A stretch of DNA of 64,000 nt from Vesta saturnalis. Lineage: Eukaryota > Arthropoda > Insecta > Coleoptera > Lampyridae. The notes beneath the pieces were generated by a model, which was given only the letters and a program-made list of their open reading frames with translations, did not search any database and was not told the origin of the DNA. Location: contig JARFJB010002199.1 in the NCBI GenBank assembly GCA_036346205.1, positions 516,001 through 580,000 of the forward strand. Reading direction: 5' to 3'. Shown piece after piece: positions 1 through 11,620 of the stretch; the stretch's first letter is position 1; each line of letters begins with the position of its first letter. Position numbers and translations under genes: made by a program.

Positions 1-1052
1 CACACTTTAAATTTAATAGCTACAACGGATGTCAAAAATATCATACAAAAGAACTCTAGCCTACAAAAAAGACATGCAAGTTGTGTATCGAAATGTTCGA
101 TACTATGGAAAATGTCACGACGACCCAAATCAGCAGAAATCGTAATGAAAGTTCTTAACCATACTCTTAGCTGTCCCGGGGCAACACGTTGGAATTCATT
201 CTATGACGCCGTTTTCCAGATATTGAAAGATAAGGAAAAAATACAACACTTTTTAAAGAACTGGGAATAGAAGGTAAGTGTTTTAAAGGGTCAGAGTTCC
301 AATATTTGTCCGAATACTGTACAATTCTAAAGCCACTTGCGACCGCATTGAATATTTTACAAGGAGAACATAATAACTTTTATGGGTATTTACTCCCATG
401 TTTGGGTTCAATTTTAACAAAATTTGAAAAGTTAGAAAAGGATAATTTTAACAACGGGAATCCAATATTAGAAGCTTGTAAAAATGGACTCCTCAAGAAA
501 TTCAAGGTATTTTTTGGTTTGACTAGCCTAGAAGCTAAAGAGGCTATTATTGTTTCTTTCGCATTGCCACAATTCAGATTAAGGTGTATAGGCAATTTCA
601 AAAATTACAGTGAAAATGATTTGAGCGAATCTATTCCAAAAATGGTTACAGAAATGGCTTATGAATATGCTTATAGTAAAGACGATGGGTTTACCATTGA
701 ACCCTCTAAAGAGTTAGTATCACTGGAAGAAACATTTTTCGAATTAGATAATTTTGCTACTTCAAGTGGAACTCTAAACAATACCCAAAGTAAAAAGTAC
801 AGTGTGAAGAAACGAATAGAACTGGAAGTACTACAATATTTGAATGATCCCAATACAGAAATATTGGACAAATACCCATCTACCACAACCCTCTTTTTTC
901 GATACAACACGTGCCTCACTTCATCAGCACCTGTTGAAAAATTGTTTTCTTTCGCAGAAATTATAAATGCTCCAAAAAGGAATGCGCTTAGCGATATAAA
1001 TTTAGAAAATTTGGTACTTCTAAAAGCAAACGGTAATAGACAGCGTAAATAA
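1..1052 (+). pseudogene. hAT transposase, C-terminal part (5' end outside window)
   Basis: A hAT-superfamily DDE transposase that moves a cut-and-paste element. Bases 1-267 read in frame 1 and contain the typical CPGATRWNSFYD stretch before a stop at 268-270. From about 255 the homologous reading continues in frame 3 to 1052 (EYCTILKPLATALNILQGE, the helical region), so there is one frameshift near 255. The C-terminal dimerisation block is clear: SSAPVEKLFSFAEIIN, then KRNALSDINLENLVLLKAN at the end. The N-terminal BED finger and first catalytic residues lie upstream of the window. The break means this copy cannot make a full enzyme. The hAT assignment is firm; the subfamily is not determined. 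Confidence 0.9.
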
Positions 1053-1657
1053 AATGTTAAATTACGTGCAGGGATGATTTCTATTTTGTTGCAAATTGCA
1101 ATATAAGAAGACTAATTATTATGCCACATGCAGAGTGCGTGTTTCATGTTACTTTCATTACATCTTACTTCTTTATAATAAACATTTATTCTTATTTTTT
1201 ATGTTAGCATTTTGTTTCTTTTTCTCGAATTTAAGGAAAGTTGATTGGCATATTTTTTGGCCCAAAATTTGAGCGTGTGTATCCTAGTATGTAACCTCAA
1301 ATTGTTTGAAATATACTTTTTTTTTAACTACTATTATGTTATCTCGAATACCCTACAATAATTGAAGTATTTTGTATATTTCAATTATCTTGAGTAGTTC
1401 AAATACCTCATAAGTATTTCAAATACCTCATAAGTATTTCAAATACCTCATAAGTATTTCAAATACAACAGCCAGTATTTCAAATACTAGATAATATTTG
1501 AAATACTTTATTTGTGTAATTGTTCAATTACTCCTTTTCAGTATTTGGTACTTCAAATCCTTTCTGTAAAATATAGTATTGGGTATTTGAGGATGCAAAT
1601 ACTTTAGGCGGTATTTGACAATTGAAATACTTTTGTTCGGTATTTTGAACAGCTCTG
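1053..1657 (+). mobile_element. hAT element 3' non-coding end with terminal repeat
   Basis: Non-coding 3' region of the same element. It ends at 1657 with ..TTTTGAACAGCTCTG, the reverse complement of CAGAGCTGTTCAAAA, which matches the usual hAT terminus (CAG.G.TG). The subterminal part is full of short motifs of the form AAGTATTTCAAATAC, including the 20-bp tandem at 1392-1470. The expected 8-bp target duplication would be 1658-1665 (TACTTATA), but its partner is outside the window. Confidence 0.75.
1392..1470. repeat. 20-bp tandem repeat, subterminal to hAT
   Basis: Three near-perfect copies of AAATACCTCATAAGTATTTC, followed by diverged copies to about 1640. Each unit contains the palindromic pair AAATAC/GTATTT. 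Subterminal motif arrays of this kind are common transposase binding sites in hAT elements; that role is inferred here. Confidence 0.75.
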
Positions 1658-1858
1658 TACTTATAGTAGTATATTAAAGTATAAGTGGATAAAAAGGTAT
1701 TTAAAACACGTGCAAATAGAGCAAGTGTTTTAAAGACCAGTTATCCACAAATACTTTACACTATTTTGTTTTATTGGTGCACAATGAAATCATAAATACT
1801 GGTATTATTACTAAAGAAAATGGAAATAATCTATAATATTTTATTTGACGTTTAAAAT
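1658..1858. other. Short intergenic stretch
   Basis: Between the hAT terminus and LTR copy A. No open frame of interest. It contains TTTTATTGGTGCAC near 1770-1785, whose reverse complement GTGCACCAATAAAA recurs near 4520 on the other side of LTR A. GTGCACCAAAA also occurs near 9378. These could be pieces of P-element non-coding sequence, but I cannot define ends. Confidence 0.3.
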
Positions 1859-4414
1859 TGTCAGGTTGCGATGACGCACCCTGTATGTAGGATGTTATAA
1901 TGACGTGTATTATGTGTTTTGAGCACGAGTGTATTGAGTTTGAACGGAAACAAATTTTTTTTGTGTATGTGCATAATGTATGTGGGTGTATGATACGCCA
2001 CTGGAAATTTAGGAGAAATATTATTCTGTATGTAGATACGTGTATTTGAATGTTATAAAGACTTTAGTGTTGGAATAATTAGATTTTGATGAATGCAAAT
2101 GTGAAGAGAAATTTGACGATGGGACGATAATGCTTTCCACTGGATTGCTTCTGTTTTGCTGATGATAAAGAAAGGAATGTTTGAAGATAAGAGGAGTAAT
2201 CTTGGTTAGAAAATGTGAAGAATAAGTGTAGAATGTTTTAGAAAATATGTAGAGAAAGATTGGGTATGTTTAAGTATTAATTTCCGAAGGGTTTTGTAAT
2301 GTTGTGCAATTGTTTTGAGAATACGTGTATGTATATGAGATTCGAGACCTTAGACGGTACTGATTTTTGCAAATGTTGCGGAACGAGATCGAGCGCAGGT
2401 TGGAGATAAGTGTTAAAAGTTGTGTAATAGTCCAGAGGGGCTATTGAATGAATGTGGTGACGAAAAATGATTTCTTCATGAAGTAATTGTAAAATTTGTA
2501 AGTGAAAACAAATATGGCGATGTATTGTAATTACACGCGTGCTTGTATAGAGGGAAGCAGCTGTTGGAAGTATGACATTTTGAGTGAATACTATTGGAGA
2601 ATATAACGCGGAAGGAAGACATGTTTAAAAATGGATGACTGACGTTATAAATAGGGAAGTCAGAGATTGACGAGGGTTGTTGTCGTTGGGAGTTGAAGTT
2701 AGAGGTAGGCAGTTAAGCTTTTTCGGTTTTGGCTGTTGGTGAGACGCGCACGCGAGGTAGTGTGGGATAGACTGTGATGATGTTGGAGTATGTTTGTGAA
2801 TTTTAATGAGGCAGTAATTGTTTAAACAACTGCGTGACCCGAACCGGGGATAAATTGAAAAAGACATTCATAAACAAAACCATAATTAAAATTGAAGTTG
2901 AAGATAAAAATTAGTTTGTTTATTTTCAAGAAAATAATAGTGCGTAAGCAGATTTGAATAAAGATGACAGTTGTTATGTTAAAGTGTTAAGGGCAGCGCG
3001 TGACTTTGTAACGAGATTCGGCTAAAAGTATTTATGAGACCACCCGTTAAGTAAACGAAGCGTTCGTTGTATATTAAGCCAAAGTTTAAGTAACGTTATA
3101 TGACATTGAAAGTTTTATTTGTATGAGGGACTAATTTGGTGTAAAGGGTTGCTAGAAATTTTAGGACGCAACCAAACGTATACAGTTTATTACGTGTTAT
3201 TAGGACTATTTGTGAGTGCAAAGAGGAATAAGTTTTGTTGAGCCTTTGTAATGTGCTTCAGGCAATTTTATGCAGTTCAAATCGACTACATATAATTGGT
3301 TTACGGAAGAAAGAAGAAAGAAAATCCAAGGATTAATGGATGATTTTAAGTAAGGTTTATATTTAAGTATTTTAAAAATTTAGTAAAGCACGATTATCTC
3401 TTTGGTTTAGTTCATTTGTGTAATGTGATCAAATATTCATTAGCTTAGAAACGAAAAGGTAATCGTTCTCGAATCATGTTGTGTTGGATTGTATAGTATT
3501 AAGAATTTTTGCAGAAATTGGTAGTGACGTGTGGTTTTGATTTTCAACCACGCTGATGTAATTTATGTAAATATTTGTGGTTTTGATTATTTTATGCAGG
3601 ACAATATATATTTATCGTTATCTTTATTTTGTTGTTTATTTAACCAGGTATGAAACACAGATGTAACATTTACTTAATTGGTGATCTTGTTTTGACAATT
3701 TTAAAAGTAAGCTTTGCAGATTTTAATTTTTCAGATTTAAGGAACAACCTGAAAGTTTATATTAGCCAGGTTGATTACAAAATTTTTATGTCAGTTTCAT
3801 TAGAGCAATGCACTATTAACAGATCAGCTGTTGTCTTAAAAATTTCATTAAGTATAACAAAAAGTTTGAGTTTTAGAATCTTAAATTTTTATGAATGTCA
3901 GTACGATTCAGAAATATTATAAAAAGTAAATTAAATTTAAAAGATATCGTTCATGTTAAGAATTTTAAAAATTAATTACCGTTCATTGAATGAATTTGAG
4001 TGATAAATTTTTTTTTTGAAGTTTTGGTATACGAGGTGTATTCAAAAAGTGTTTAATAACCTGGGTAGTACTAAATTTATTTGAGTTTGAGTTGAATTGT
4101 TTTGGACGAGTGTTTGTTTTAGAACCTTCGTATATGAGTTTACCGAGTAAGCACAATCCTACTTTCCACAATCAAGTAGGATTAATTAACATCCAGCTTA
4201 AGACAATTATTTTAGCAAAGTTTCGATTGTGGCGGCGCCTGGAGACATATTTTCCCGGACTGAGCTGTTTGAATGTAGGTGTAAGGTGTTTGAGCATATT
4301 AATCATTCATTTTACTTATTATTTCGACCACGCCCATCTCCCTGTTAGCTGACTTGGCAACCCGCTTACATTAGTAAGCCTACACGACGCCTAGTGCGGT
4401 TTGGACGTGTAACA
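1859..4414 (+). repeat. Solo LTR, copy A (2556 bp) with 4-bp target duplication
   Basis: Starts TGTCAGGTTGCGATGACGC and ends GGACGTGTAACA, so it has the TG..CA ends of an LTR. It is flanked by AAAT at 1855-1858 and AAAT at 4415-4418, the 4-bp duplication left by an LTR-retrotransposon integrase. A second copy in opposite orientation lies at 5110-7628 with a different duplication, which independently fixes both ends. No internal gag-pol is present, so this is a solo LTR or a non-autonomous element of LTR type. A 2.5 kb LTR is very long. Frames such as 3650-3922 and 4092-4352 recur in copy B, but I see no known domain and treat them as non-coding. Confidence 0.85.
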
Positions 4415-4678
4415 AAATCTCTCAATTTGATTGGATGTTGTCATGGTAACTTTAAAAAACGCGCGTTTTAAAAAGCTCGATTTAAACACGCTGGGGCATG
4501 GTTTAAAACGGCAAAATAGTGCACCAATAAAAAAAAAATCTTACAAGTGTTGAACTACTTTTAGTTTTACATTTTATTTCTTATTTTTGGGCTGCAGTAA
4601 CTCCCTGTTGATGAATTTAAGTGTATAATAAATTCTAGTTCTCACAAACAAACTATTAAAATAGTCCAGTGGAAAATG
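4415..4678. other. Probable P-element 3' untranslated region
   Basis: AT-rich sequence between LTR A and the stop codon of the transposase C-terminal piece at 4679. It includes AACGCGCGTTTTAAAAAG and GTGCACCAATAAAAAA. No open frame. Read as 3' flank of the minus-strand transposase; its outer limit is not defined. Confidence 0.35.
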
Positions 4679-7600
4679 TTAACAAGGATGCTGAAATGCA
4701 AGTGTAGCAGTTATTTTGTCTTTTAATTTCACACCAACATTGCCTGCAATACAATCATCTGGAAAGTTCGATGCAAAAATATTTTCGCACGCTCCTAAAT
4801 ATGAAAAAAAATCTTGCTGCGGCATGTTCAAATTTCCATATGTATTTTTTGAAGCATTTTCGTATGCTCGGAAATGAGAGTAAAGTCCCTCTTCTGTTAA
4901 TTCCGTTTCAGATTTTGCATAACCTTCACAAGTATTGCGGCTATGCTGTTGCAAACATTTTTTAATAAAATATCCTCCTACGTAATAGAAGGCATTTTTC
5001 TCTCGAAATTGAAGTTGTATATAGTCGGTTGTGTTGACCAACAATTTTTTAATTTCTAGAGGCTTTTCAACATTCACCGCATATGTTTTTACAGCGTCTG
5101 GTGTTATTGTGTTACACGTCCAAACCGCACTAGGCGTCGTGTAGGCTTACTAATGTAAGCGGGTTGCCAAGTCAGCTAACAGGGAGATGGGCGTGGTCGA
5201 AATAATAAGTAAAATGAATGATTAATATGCTCAAACACCTTACACCTACATTCAAACAGCTCAGTCCGGGAAAATATGTCTCCAGGCGCCGCCACAATCG
5301 AAACTTTGCTAAAATAATTGTCTTAAGCTGGATGTTAATTAATCCTACTTGATTGTGGAAAGTAGGATTGTGCTTACTCGGTAAACTCATATACGAAGGT
5401 TCTAAAACAAACACTCGTCCAAAACAATTCAACTCAAACTCAAATAAATTTAGCACTACCCAGGTTATTAAAAACTTTTTGAATACACCTCGTATACCAA
5501 AACTTCCAAAATAAAATTTATCACTCAAATTCATTCAATGAACGGTAATTAATTTTTAAAATTCTTAACATGAACGATATCTTTTAAATTTACTTTACTT
5601 TTGAATCGTAGTTGACATTCGTAAACATTTAAGGTTTCAAAACTCAAACTTTTATTATACTCAATGAAATTTAAACTAACAGCTGATCTGTTAATAGTGC
5701 ATTGCGCTATTAAAACAAACAGGAAAATTTTGCAATCAACCTGGCTAATATGAACTTTCAGGTTGTTCCTTAAATCTGAAAAATTAAAATATGCAAAGCT
5801 TACTTTTAAAATTGTCAAAACAAGATCACCAATTAAGTAAATGTTACAACTGTGTTTCATACCTGATTAAATAAACAACAAAGTAAAAATATAACGATAA
5901 GTATATATTGTCCTGCATAAAATAATCAAAAACACAAATATTTACATAAATTACATCAGCGTGGTTGAAAGTTAAACCACCAACTACCACTTTGCAATCT
6001 TACTACTAAAACAAACCATACAATAAGACTCAAGAACGATTATCTCTTCCTTTCAAAACTATTTAGTAATTTAAACAACTATACGCAAACAAACTAACAA
6101 AAAGATAATCGGGCTTAAATGCGTTCATAAAATTCCTTAATCTAATTTCTTACTTAACAAATTTGTCCATAAATCCTTGGATTTTCTTTCTTCTTTCTTC
6201 TGTAAACCAATTATATGTAGTCCATTGGTTATCCTTTAAATTGCATGAAGCACAGTACAAAGCTCAACAAACTTATTCCTCTGTGCACTCGCGATTAGTT
6301 CACTATGCAACAAACATGTAATAACGGTAAACCTTTGGTTGCCTCTTTAAAATTTCTTGCAACCTTTACACCAATTTAGTCCCTTATATAAATAAACTTT
6401 CAATGTCATATAACGTTACTTAACCATTGGCTTAATATACAACGAACGCTTCGTTCACTTAACAGGTGGTCTCATAAATACTTTTAGCTGAATCTCGTTA
6501 CAAAATCACGCGCTGCCCTTAACACTTTAACATAACATCTGTTATCTTTATTCAAATCTGCTTACGCACTATTATTTTCTTGAAAATAAACAAACTAATT
6601 TTTATCTTCAACTTCAATTTAATTATTGTTTTGTTTATGAATGTCTTTTACGATTTATCCCCGGTTCGGGTTACGCAGTTGTTTAAACAATTACTGCCTC
6701 ATTAAAATTCACAAACATACTCCAACATCATCACATTCTATCCCACTACCTCCGCACGCGCGTTTCTCACCAAGCTCTCATCATAAGCCAAAAGCTAACT
6801 TCCTAACTCTAACTTCAACTAACTACTCAATCTCTGACTTTCCTATTTATAACTTCAGTCATCCATCTTTAAACATGTCTTCCTTCCGCGTTATATTCTC
6901 CAATAGTATTTACTCAAAATGTCATACTTCCAACAGCTGCTTCCCTCTATACAAGCACGCGTGTAATTACAATACATCGCCATATTTGTTCTTACTTACA
7001 AATTTTACAATTACTTCATGAAGAAATCATCTTTCGTCACTACATTCATTCAATAGCCACTCTGAACCATTACGCAACTTTTAACAGTTATCTTCAACCT
7101 GCGCTCAATCTCCTTCCGCAACATTTGCAAAAATCAGTACAGTCTAATATCTCAAATTCCATATACATACATTTATTCTCAAAACAATTGCACAACATTA
7201 CAAAACTTTCTGAAATTAACACTTAAACATACCCAATCTTTCTCTACATATTTTCTAAAACATTTTACACTTATTCTTCACATTTTCTGACCAAGATTAC
7301 TCATTTAATCTTCAAACATTCCTTTCTTTATGGTAGCCAAACAGTAGCGATACAGTGGAAAGCATTATCGTCCCATCGACAAATTTCTCTTCACATTTAC
7401 AGTCATCAAAATCTAATTATTCCAACACTAAAGTCTCTATAACATTCAAATACACGTATCTACATACAGAATTATATTTCTCCTAAATTTCCAGTGGCGT
7501 ATCACTCACCCACATACATTATGCACAAAAAAATTTTTTTCGTTCAAACTCAATACACTCGTACTTAAAACACGTCATACACGTCATTATAACATCCTAC

Positions 7601-9261
7601 ATACAGGGTGCGTCATCGCAACCTGACAATTGATGCCAAAATGCTGTCAAATTCCTCTAAGCAATTTGTACCTTCAGATTGCTCAAAATAATTAAGACAG
7701 AACATTTTTTTGAAAGTATTAGCAAATTGAATAGGTGTGGGATTTCTACAGTTGCCATTTTGTTGCCTAATGCTCCCAAAGAAATTTTCTAAGCAATCTT
7801 GGTGCAATCGACGTGTCATTAAATTATTAATTCCCCTCGCTTTCAAATCTTCAGACAGATTTAAAACTGATGAAATTGACAGCTGCCACCCGTTTAAAAA
7901 TTTTATTTTATTCGTAACGTCTTTACCCGCAAAGTCACGCACAATTAAATTTTTAAATAATAATTGCGTGTCTTCCAAAAACTTGATTTGCACAGGAGTT
8001 CGCATAAATATTCTATTGAAAAACTTGGCAGGTCTGAACTTTGATGAATTCATGATATCAAAAAGTTTGTCCATTTTCTCCATAAAATCTACTGTTGCTG
8101 CTGCATCTTGTGGCAGTTTGCCAAAGGAAATATACGTATTTAAACCTGCGACTACAGTTGCACTGAAAACTTGGGCCGCATATTTTACCTTCATCTTGTG
8201 GAAGGAATTTGGAAAAATATGTTGAATGGTTAATTTCGGTGCCAATCTATATGCTTGCTTTTTATCATTTTCGTAAAATTCGTTTAAATATTTTTTCTTT
8301 GTCTGTCTATTATCTATTTCAAAGTGGTACTTAAAAAAATTATTTCTTGTCGATTTCAACAAGTGGGGGATATCAAATAAATAATAAATCTTGCGGTTTT
8401 CCACATAAAAATATGGTTGTTTAACATTAATATCTAATTCCTTAGTTAATTTTACAAAGTTAGATCCCTGGTCGGAAGTTACTGCTAGCACAGAAAAATT
8501 TATGGAAAACAATTCAATTATAATATCTTTTCAATCATCAGTCATGATGTGTTTACAAAATAGTACCCTAGAGGTTGTTTCCAATTGAAATGTATACCTC
8601 TTAACATTATAACTTAAGCATTATTTCCGGGTTTGAATTCTCTTTTATTATTAATGTTGTGGAAGCCTATGACTTCATCGTATGTGATATTATAAAATAG
8701 ATTTGACTTTAATGACATTTCGTCAATACAAAGTACACACTCCCTCGATTTTTCTACCATACTTTCACTTCTGTTTTTTAATATTTGTAAAAGAAATTCA
8801 CTTAGTCCAGAACGAATAGGCCATTTTCTTGTAATTCTGAACAAAGTGGTTTTAGATGGTAATCGAAATGTCTTTGCTACAAATTTATACACTTTAGGCC
8901 CCAAAAAATAAACAGTTAACGCCAACTGCTTATATTCAGCAGAGTACCTTGTACCTTTCGGACTATTTTGCAGCAGTGTCATTTGTGTTTTTATAAAATT
9001 TGCGAATTTCAATGAATAATGTTTCACAAAAAATTCTGATATATCTTCAAGACTGAGCTTTTTTTTGGGTGTTTCCTTATGCTCCAGCAACAGTTTTCTC
9101 GAAGATTTTCTGTGAGGTTTTGCAATTTTCGGCGATGAAGACACTACAGAACCCATACCTAGTGAAACTTCATAACTTCGAACTAAAACTGGACTCGGCA
9201 GAAGAACTTGCGGGGGACTACTCTCTCCCTGGGGAACTGAGCTGGTAGTACTGGAAGTCAA
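4679..9261 (-). pseudogene. P-element-type (THAP9-like) transposase, split by solo LTR B
   Basis: A P-superfamily transposase in pieces on the minus strand. 9261-8614 holds the N-half (GTRYSAEYKQLALTVYFLGP; CVLCIDEMSLKSNLFYN, with the first acidic pair). 8512-7633 holds TSDQGSNFVKL, FDIPHLLKSTRNNFFKYHF and RLHQDCLENFFGSIRQQNG. 5105-4679 holds the C-terminus with YYVGGYFIKKC. Between 8614 and 8512 a TAA, a TGA and a frameshift break the frame, although family sequence (RGIHFNWKQPLGYYF) is still readable. LTR B sits between the second and third pieces; removing it and one copy of its duplication leaves the frame continuous across the site. No THAP finger is visible before 9261, so that exon is missing or too decayed to recognise. 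Confidence 0.88.
5110..7628 (-). repeat. Solo LTR, copy B (2519 bp), inserted in the P transposase
   Basis: Inverted second copy of the repeat at 1859-4414. On the minus strand it begins TGTCAGG at 7628 and ends GTAACA at 5110. The target duplication is ATTG (5106-5109 and 7629-7632), different from copy A, so the two insertions were independent. It lies inside the coding sequence of the P transposase. Frames 5172-5534 and 5549-5860 parallel those in copy A. By eye the first 400 or so bases next to the palindrome centre are almost identical to copy A, while the distal parts differ more. Confidence 0.88.
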
Positions 9262-10265
9262 TTTATGTCATACTTGATACTCTGTTAAAACCATAAACCA
9301 CTATCTTACTGATGATTTGAAAGCAATAGCAAGGTTATAGTTTTGTGAACGACAGTACAATAGAAAAGAATTAAAAAGTGCACCAAAAGCATCAGAAAAT
9401 ATTTTAGGCGAGCATCACCGGACAGAAAATTATACAACATGTAAGCTTAAGCAGAATTATTATTGTGACACTTTACAGCATAAAGTTGGTATAGCATCCA
9501 AATTCAGTCTACTCCGTGATATAAACATTTTTTCTTCAAAATGTTTCGAACAAACTCTCAAATTTTTATAACAATAATCCGGCGTATACTTAGGAAGATG
9601 TCAGCCAGTAGCATCAAAGGCAGCCTGAAACCATGCCACACTCCTGTAAGTATACAAGAAATGGGTTATTAGATACAGGTAGATACCGACAATTATTTTA
9701 AGTGCAAACGTACAATAATTAAAATATCAACTTCTTACCTTTTCTCATCTTTAGGAATCTGAAGAAACTTAAATTTGGATTCTTTTGGTTGTTACTGTTA
9801 CAAATAAAACAATACGCAGTCATATTTTTCCAACAAAAGTATTAAACCGAACACTAATTTTAACAAACTCAATAATTTAAAGAGAGAACAACTTTATAAA
9901 CTAACTTGAGAACATCGTATTTTTAATAAATGATACCCAAAACGCAAAGCAGAACACGATATTAAAATAAGAGGGCAGTAGAGCACAGCATATTATCACA
10001 GTATAATAATAATATTATACTGTGATATTATGGAGAACCAAATACAAACACAAACTCGGCCATGTTGTTTATTATTTTTCCTAAGACCGGTCCTGCATGA
10101 TGGACTACTGTGCATACTAGCCACGAGTGGACATGCGCGCTGTACTTTTAAGACAAAAATTCTGCCAAGTGAAACTACTGTTTCCGTGGGGATTATACTG
10201 TGGTAAGGAGTTGTATAGAAGCTATTTATTGCAAAATAAATATTATTTAAGACAAACTCTTAGAA
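9262..10265. other. Non-coding stretch upstream of zinc-finger gene 1
   Basis: No convincing coding frame. A perfect 14-bp inverted repeat around 9990-10025 (TATCACAGTATAAT / ATTATACTGTGATA, 4-bp loop) could form a short hairpin. The final 170 bp before the ATG at 10266 are relatively GC-rich (ACCGGTCCTGCATGATGG; GGACATGCGCGCTGTAC) and are the best place for the zinc-finger promoter, but I see no clear TATA box. Confidence 0.4.
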
Positions 10266-11498
10266 ATGTCTTGTAAGATTGATAGCAAACTTATAAAACT
10301 CGAACCTCAAGAGGTACAAAACATAAGCATACTTTTAACCCAACAAAATCTTATGGTTAATAGTGATTTAATAAAACATGAAATCAGTGACCATTGTAAT
10401 AGTGTACCATTTGATAACGACGTTAGTGCTATTGCAAATATTAAAGAGGAAGACAACTTTTCAGTGAAGTATTCTAGTACGGTTGATGTAGATTATACAG
10501 AAAATTATGCAAAACATGCTATGGATAAACAAAACCCATATAGTGAATGTCATTCTTTAACAAAAGTTCATCAGAATTTAAAAAATCATTTTAAAAGCCA
10601 CGATTTAATCCCTAAATCTGTTTCTATAACAAAATGGAAACAAAGTTTAAAACAATGTAGTGCAAATTTAGAATACAGATGTGACCAATGTAATTATGCA
10701 ACAAAACGGAAAAGTGATTTAAAAGTTCATAGAGTAAAGCACACTTCAAGTTGTGAATACAAATGTGATCAATGTGATTATGTTACAAAATGGAAAATAT
10801 ATTTAAAACAACATTGTAAAATTCACTCAAGTTCTGAATACAAATGTGACCAATGCGATTATGTTGCAAAATGGAAAAAAAGTTTAAAACTGCATAGTAT
10901 AAAGCACACTTCAAGTTCTGAATACAAATGTGGCCAATGTGATTATGTTACAAAATGGAAAATGTATTTAAAACAACATAGTCAAATCCACACAAGTTCT
11001 GAATACAAGTGTGACCAGTGTGATTATGTTACAAAATGGAAGCATAGTTTAAAACTGCATAGTGTAAAGCACACTTTAAGTTCAGAATACAAATGTGGTG
11101 AATGTGACTATACAACAAACCTAAAAGCTAATTTGAAACGGCATTGTATAAAGCACACTTCATTTTCAAGATATAAATGCAATCAATGCGATTATTCTAC
11201 AAAATGGAAACAATGTTTAAAACAGCATGGTGTAATTCACTCTTTGAATTCTAAATACAAATGTGGCCTATGTAATTATGTAACAAAATGGAAACAAAGT
11301 TTAAAATTTCATAATATAAAGCACACTTCAAATTTTGCTTACAAATGTGATCAATGTGACTATACAACAAACCGGAAAGCCAATTTGAAATTGCATAATA
11401 TAAAACACACTTCAAGTTTTGGTTACAAATGTGACCAATGTAACTATGCAACAAAACGGAAAAGCGATTTAAAAGTGCATAATTTAAAGCACACTTGA
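10266..11498 (+). CDS. C2H2 zinc-finger protein, ten fingers (gene 1)
   Basis: Predicted nuclear DNA-binding protein of 410 residues. Residues about 1-60 form a module shared with the gene at 31599: LIKLEP near the start, then LTQ and a second IK.EI.D.N, resembling sumoylation-type psi-K-x-E sites. A decayed finger-like segment (YSECHSLTKVHQNLKNHFKSH) precedes ten regular fingers from about residue 137, all of the form Y-K-C-x2-C-x12-H-x3-H with Y(V/T/A)TKWK or TNRK in the middle. The linkers (SSS, SSSE) are not TGEKP. The first ATG of the open frame is used. No intron is seen. The frame ends at TGA 11496-11498, and one to two further finger remnants follow. Target unknown. Confidence 0.85.
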   Translation: MSCKIDSKLIKLEPQEVQNISILLTQQNLMVNSDLIKHEISDHCNSVPFDNDVSAIANIKEEDNFSVKYSSTVDVDYTENYAKHAMDKQNPYSECHSLTKVHQNLKNHFKSHDLIPKSVSITKWKQSLKQCSANLEYRCDQCNYATKRKSDLKVHRVKHTSSCEYKCDQCDYVTKWKIYLKQHCKIHSSSEYKCDQCDYVAKWKKSLKLHSIKHTSSSEYKCGQCDYVTKWKMYLKQHSQIHTSSEYKCDQCDYVTKWKHSLKLHSVKHTLSSEYKCGECDYTTNLKANLKRHCIKHTSFSRYKCNQCDYSTKWKQCLKQHGVIHSLNSKYKCGLCNYVTKWKQSLKFHNIKHTSNFAYKCDQCDYTTNRKANLKLHNIKHTSSFGYKCDQCNYATKRKSDLKVHNLKHT

Positions 11499-11620
11499 AG
11501 CTTGGAATCCAAATGTGGTCAGTGTGATTATATTACAAAATGGAAAAGTGACGTAAATCAACATAGTAAAAGTCCTACATCAAGTTCTCAATACAAATGT
11601 GATCAAGTATGATTTACACT
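11499..11620 (+). pseudogene. Decayed fingers after the stop of zinc-finger gene 1
   Basis: Directly after the stop the same frame continues with a finger-like unit (CGQCDYITKWKSDVNQH, second His lost) and the start of another (YKCDQV then stop). The array was once longer, and a nonsense change shortened it. Confidence 0.75.

Noticed and set aside
3650..4352. Frames in LTR A repeated in LTR B, possible small proteins
   Set aside because: Shared because the repeat is shared; frames have different lengths in the two copies and no domain is visible.
2625..7021. Minus frame 2625-2867 and plus frame 6641-7021 with similar proteins
   Set aside because: Mirror positions in the two LTR copies, with frame changes between copies; not treated as genes.
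7737..8225. 162-codon plus-strand frame
   Set aside because: Antisense to the P transposase segment that carries SDQGSNF and CLENFFG motifs.
8513..8613. A possible intron between the two P transposase segments
   Set aside because: The gap reads as family protein sequence (RGIHFNWKQPLGYYF) with stops and a shift, so it is a decayed exon, not an intron.
11251..11454. Minus-strand frame opposite zinc-finger gene 1
   Set aside because: Shadow of the repeated finger codons; the same pattern appears opposite gene 2 at 31762 and 32224.
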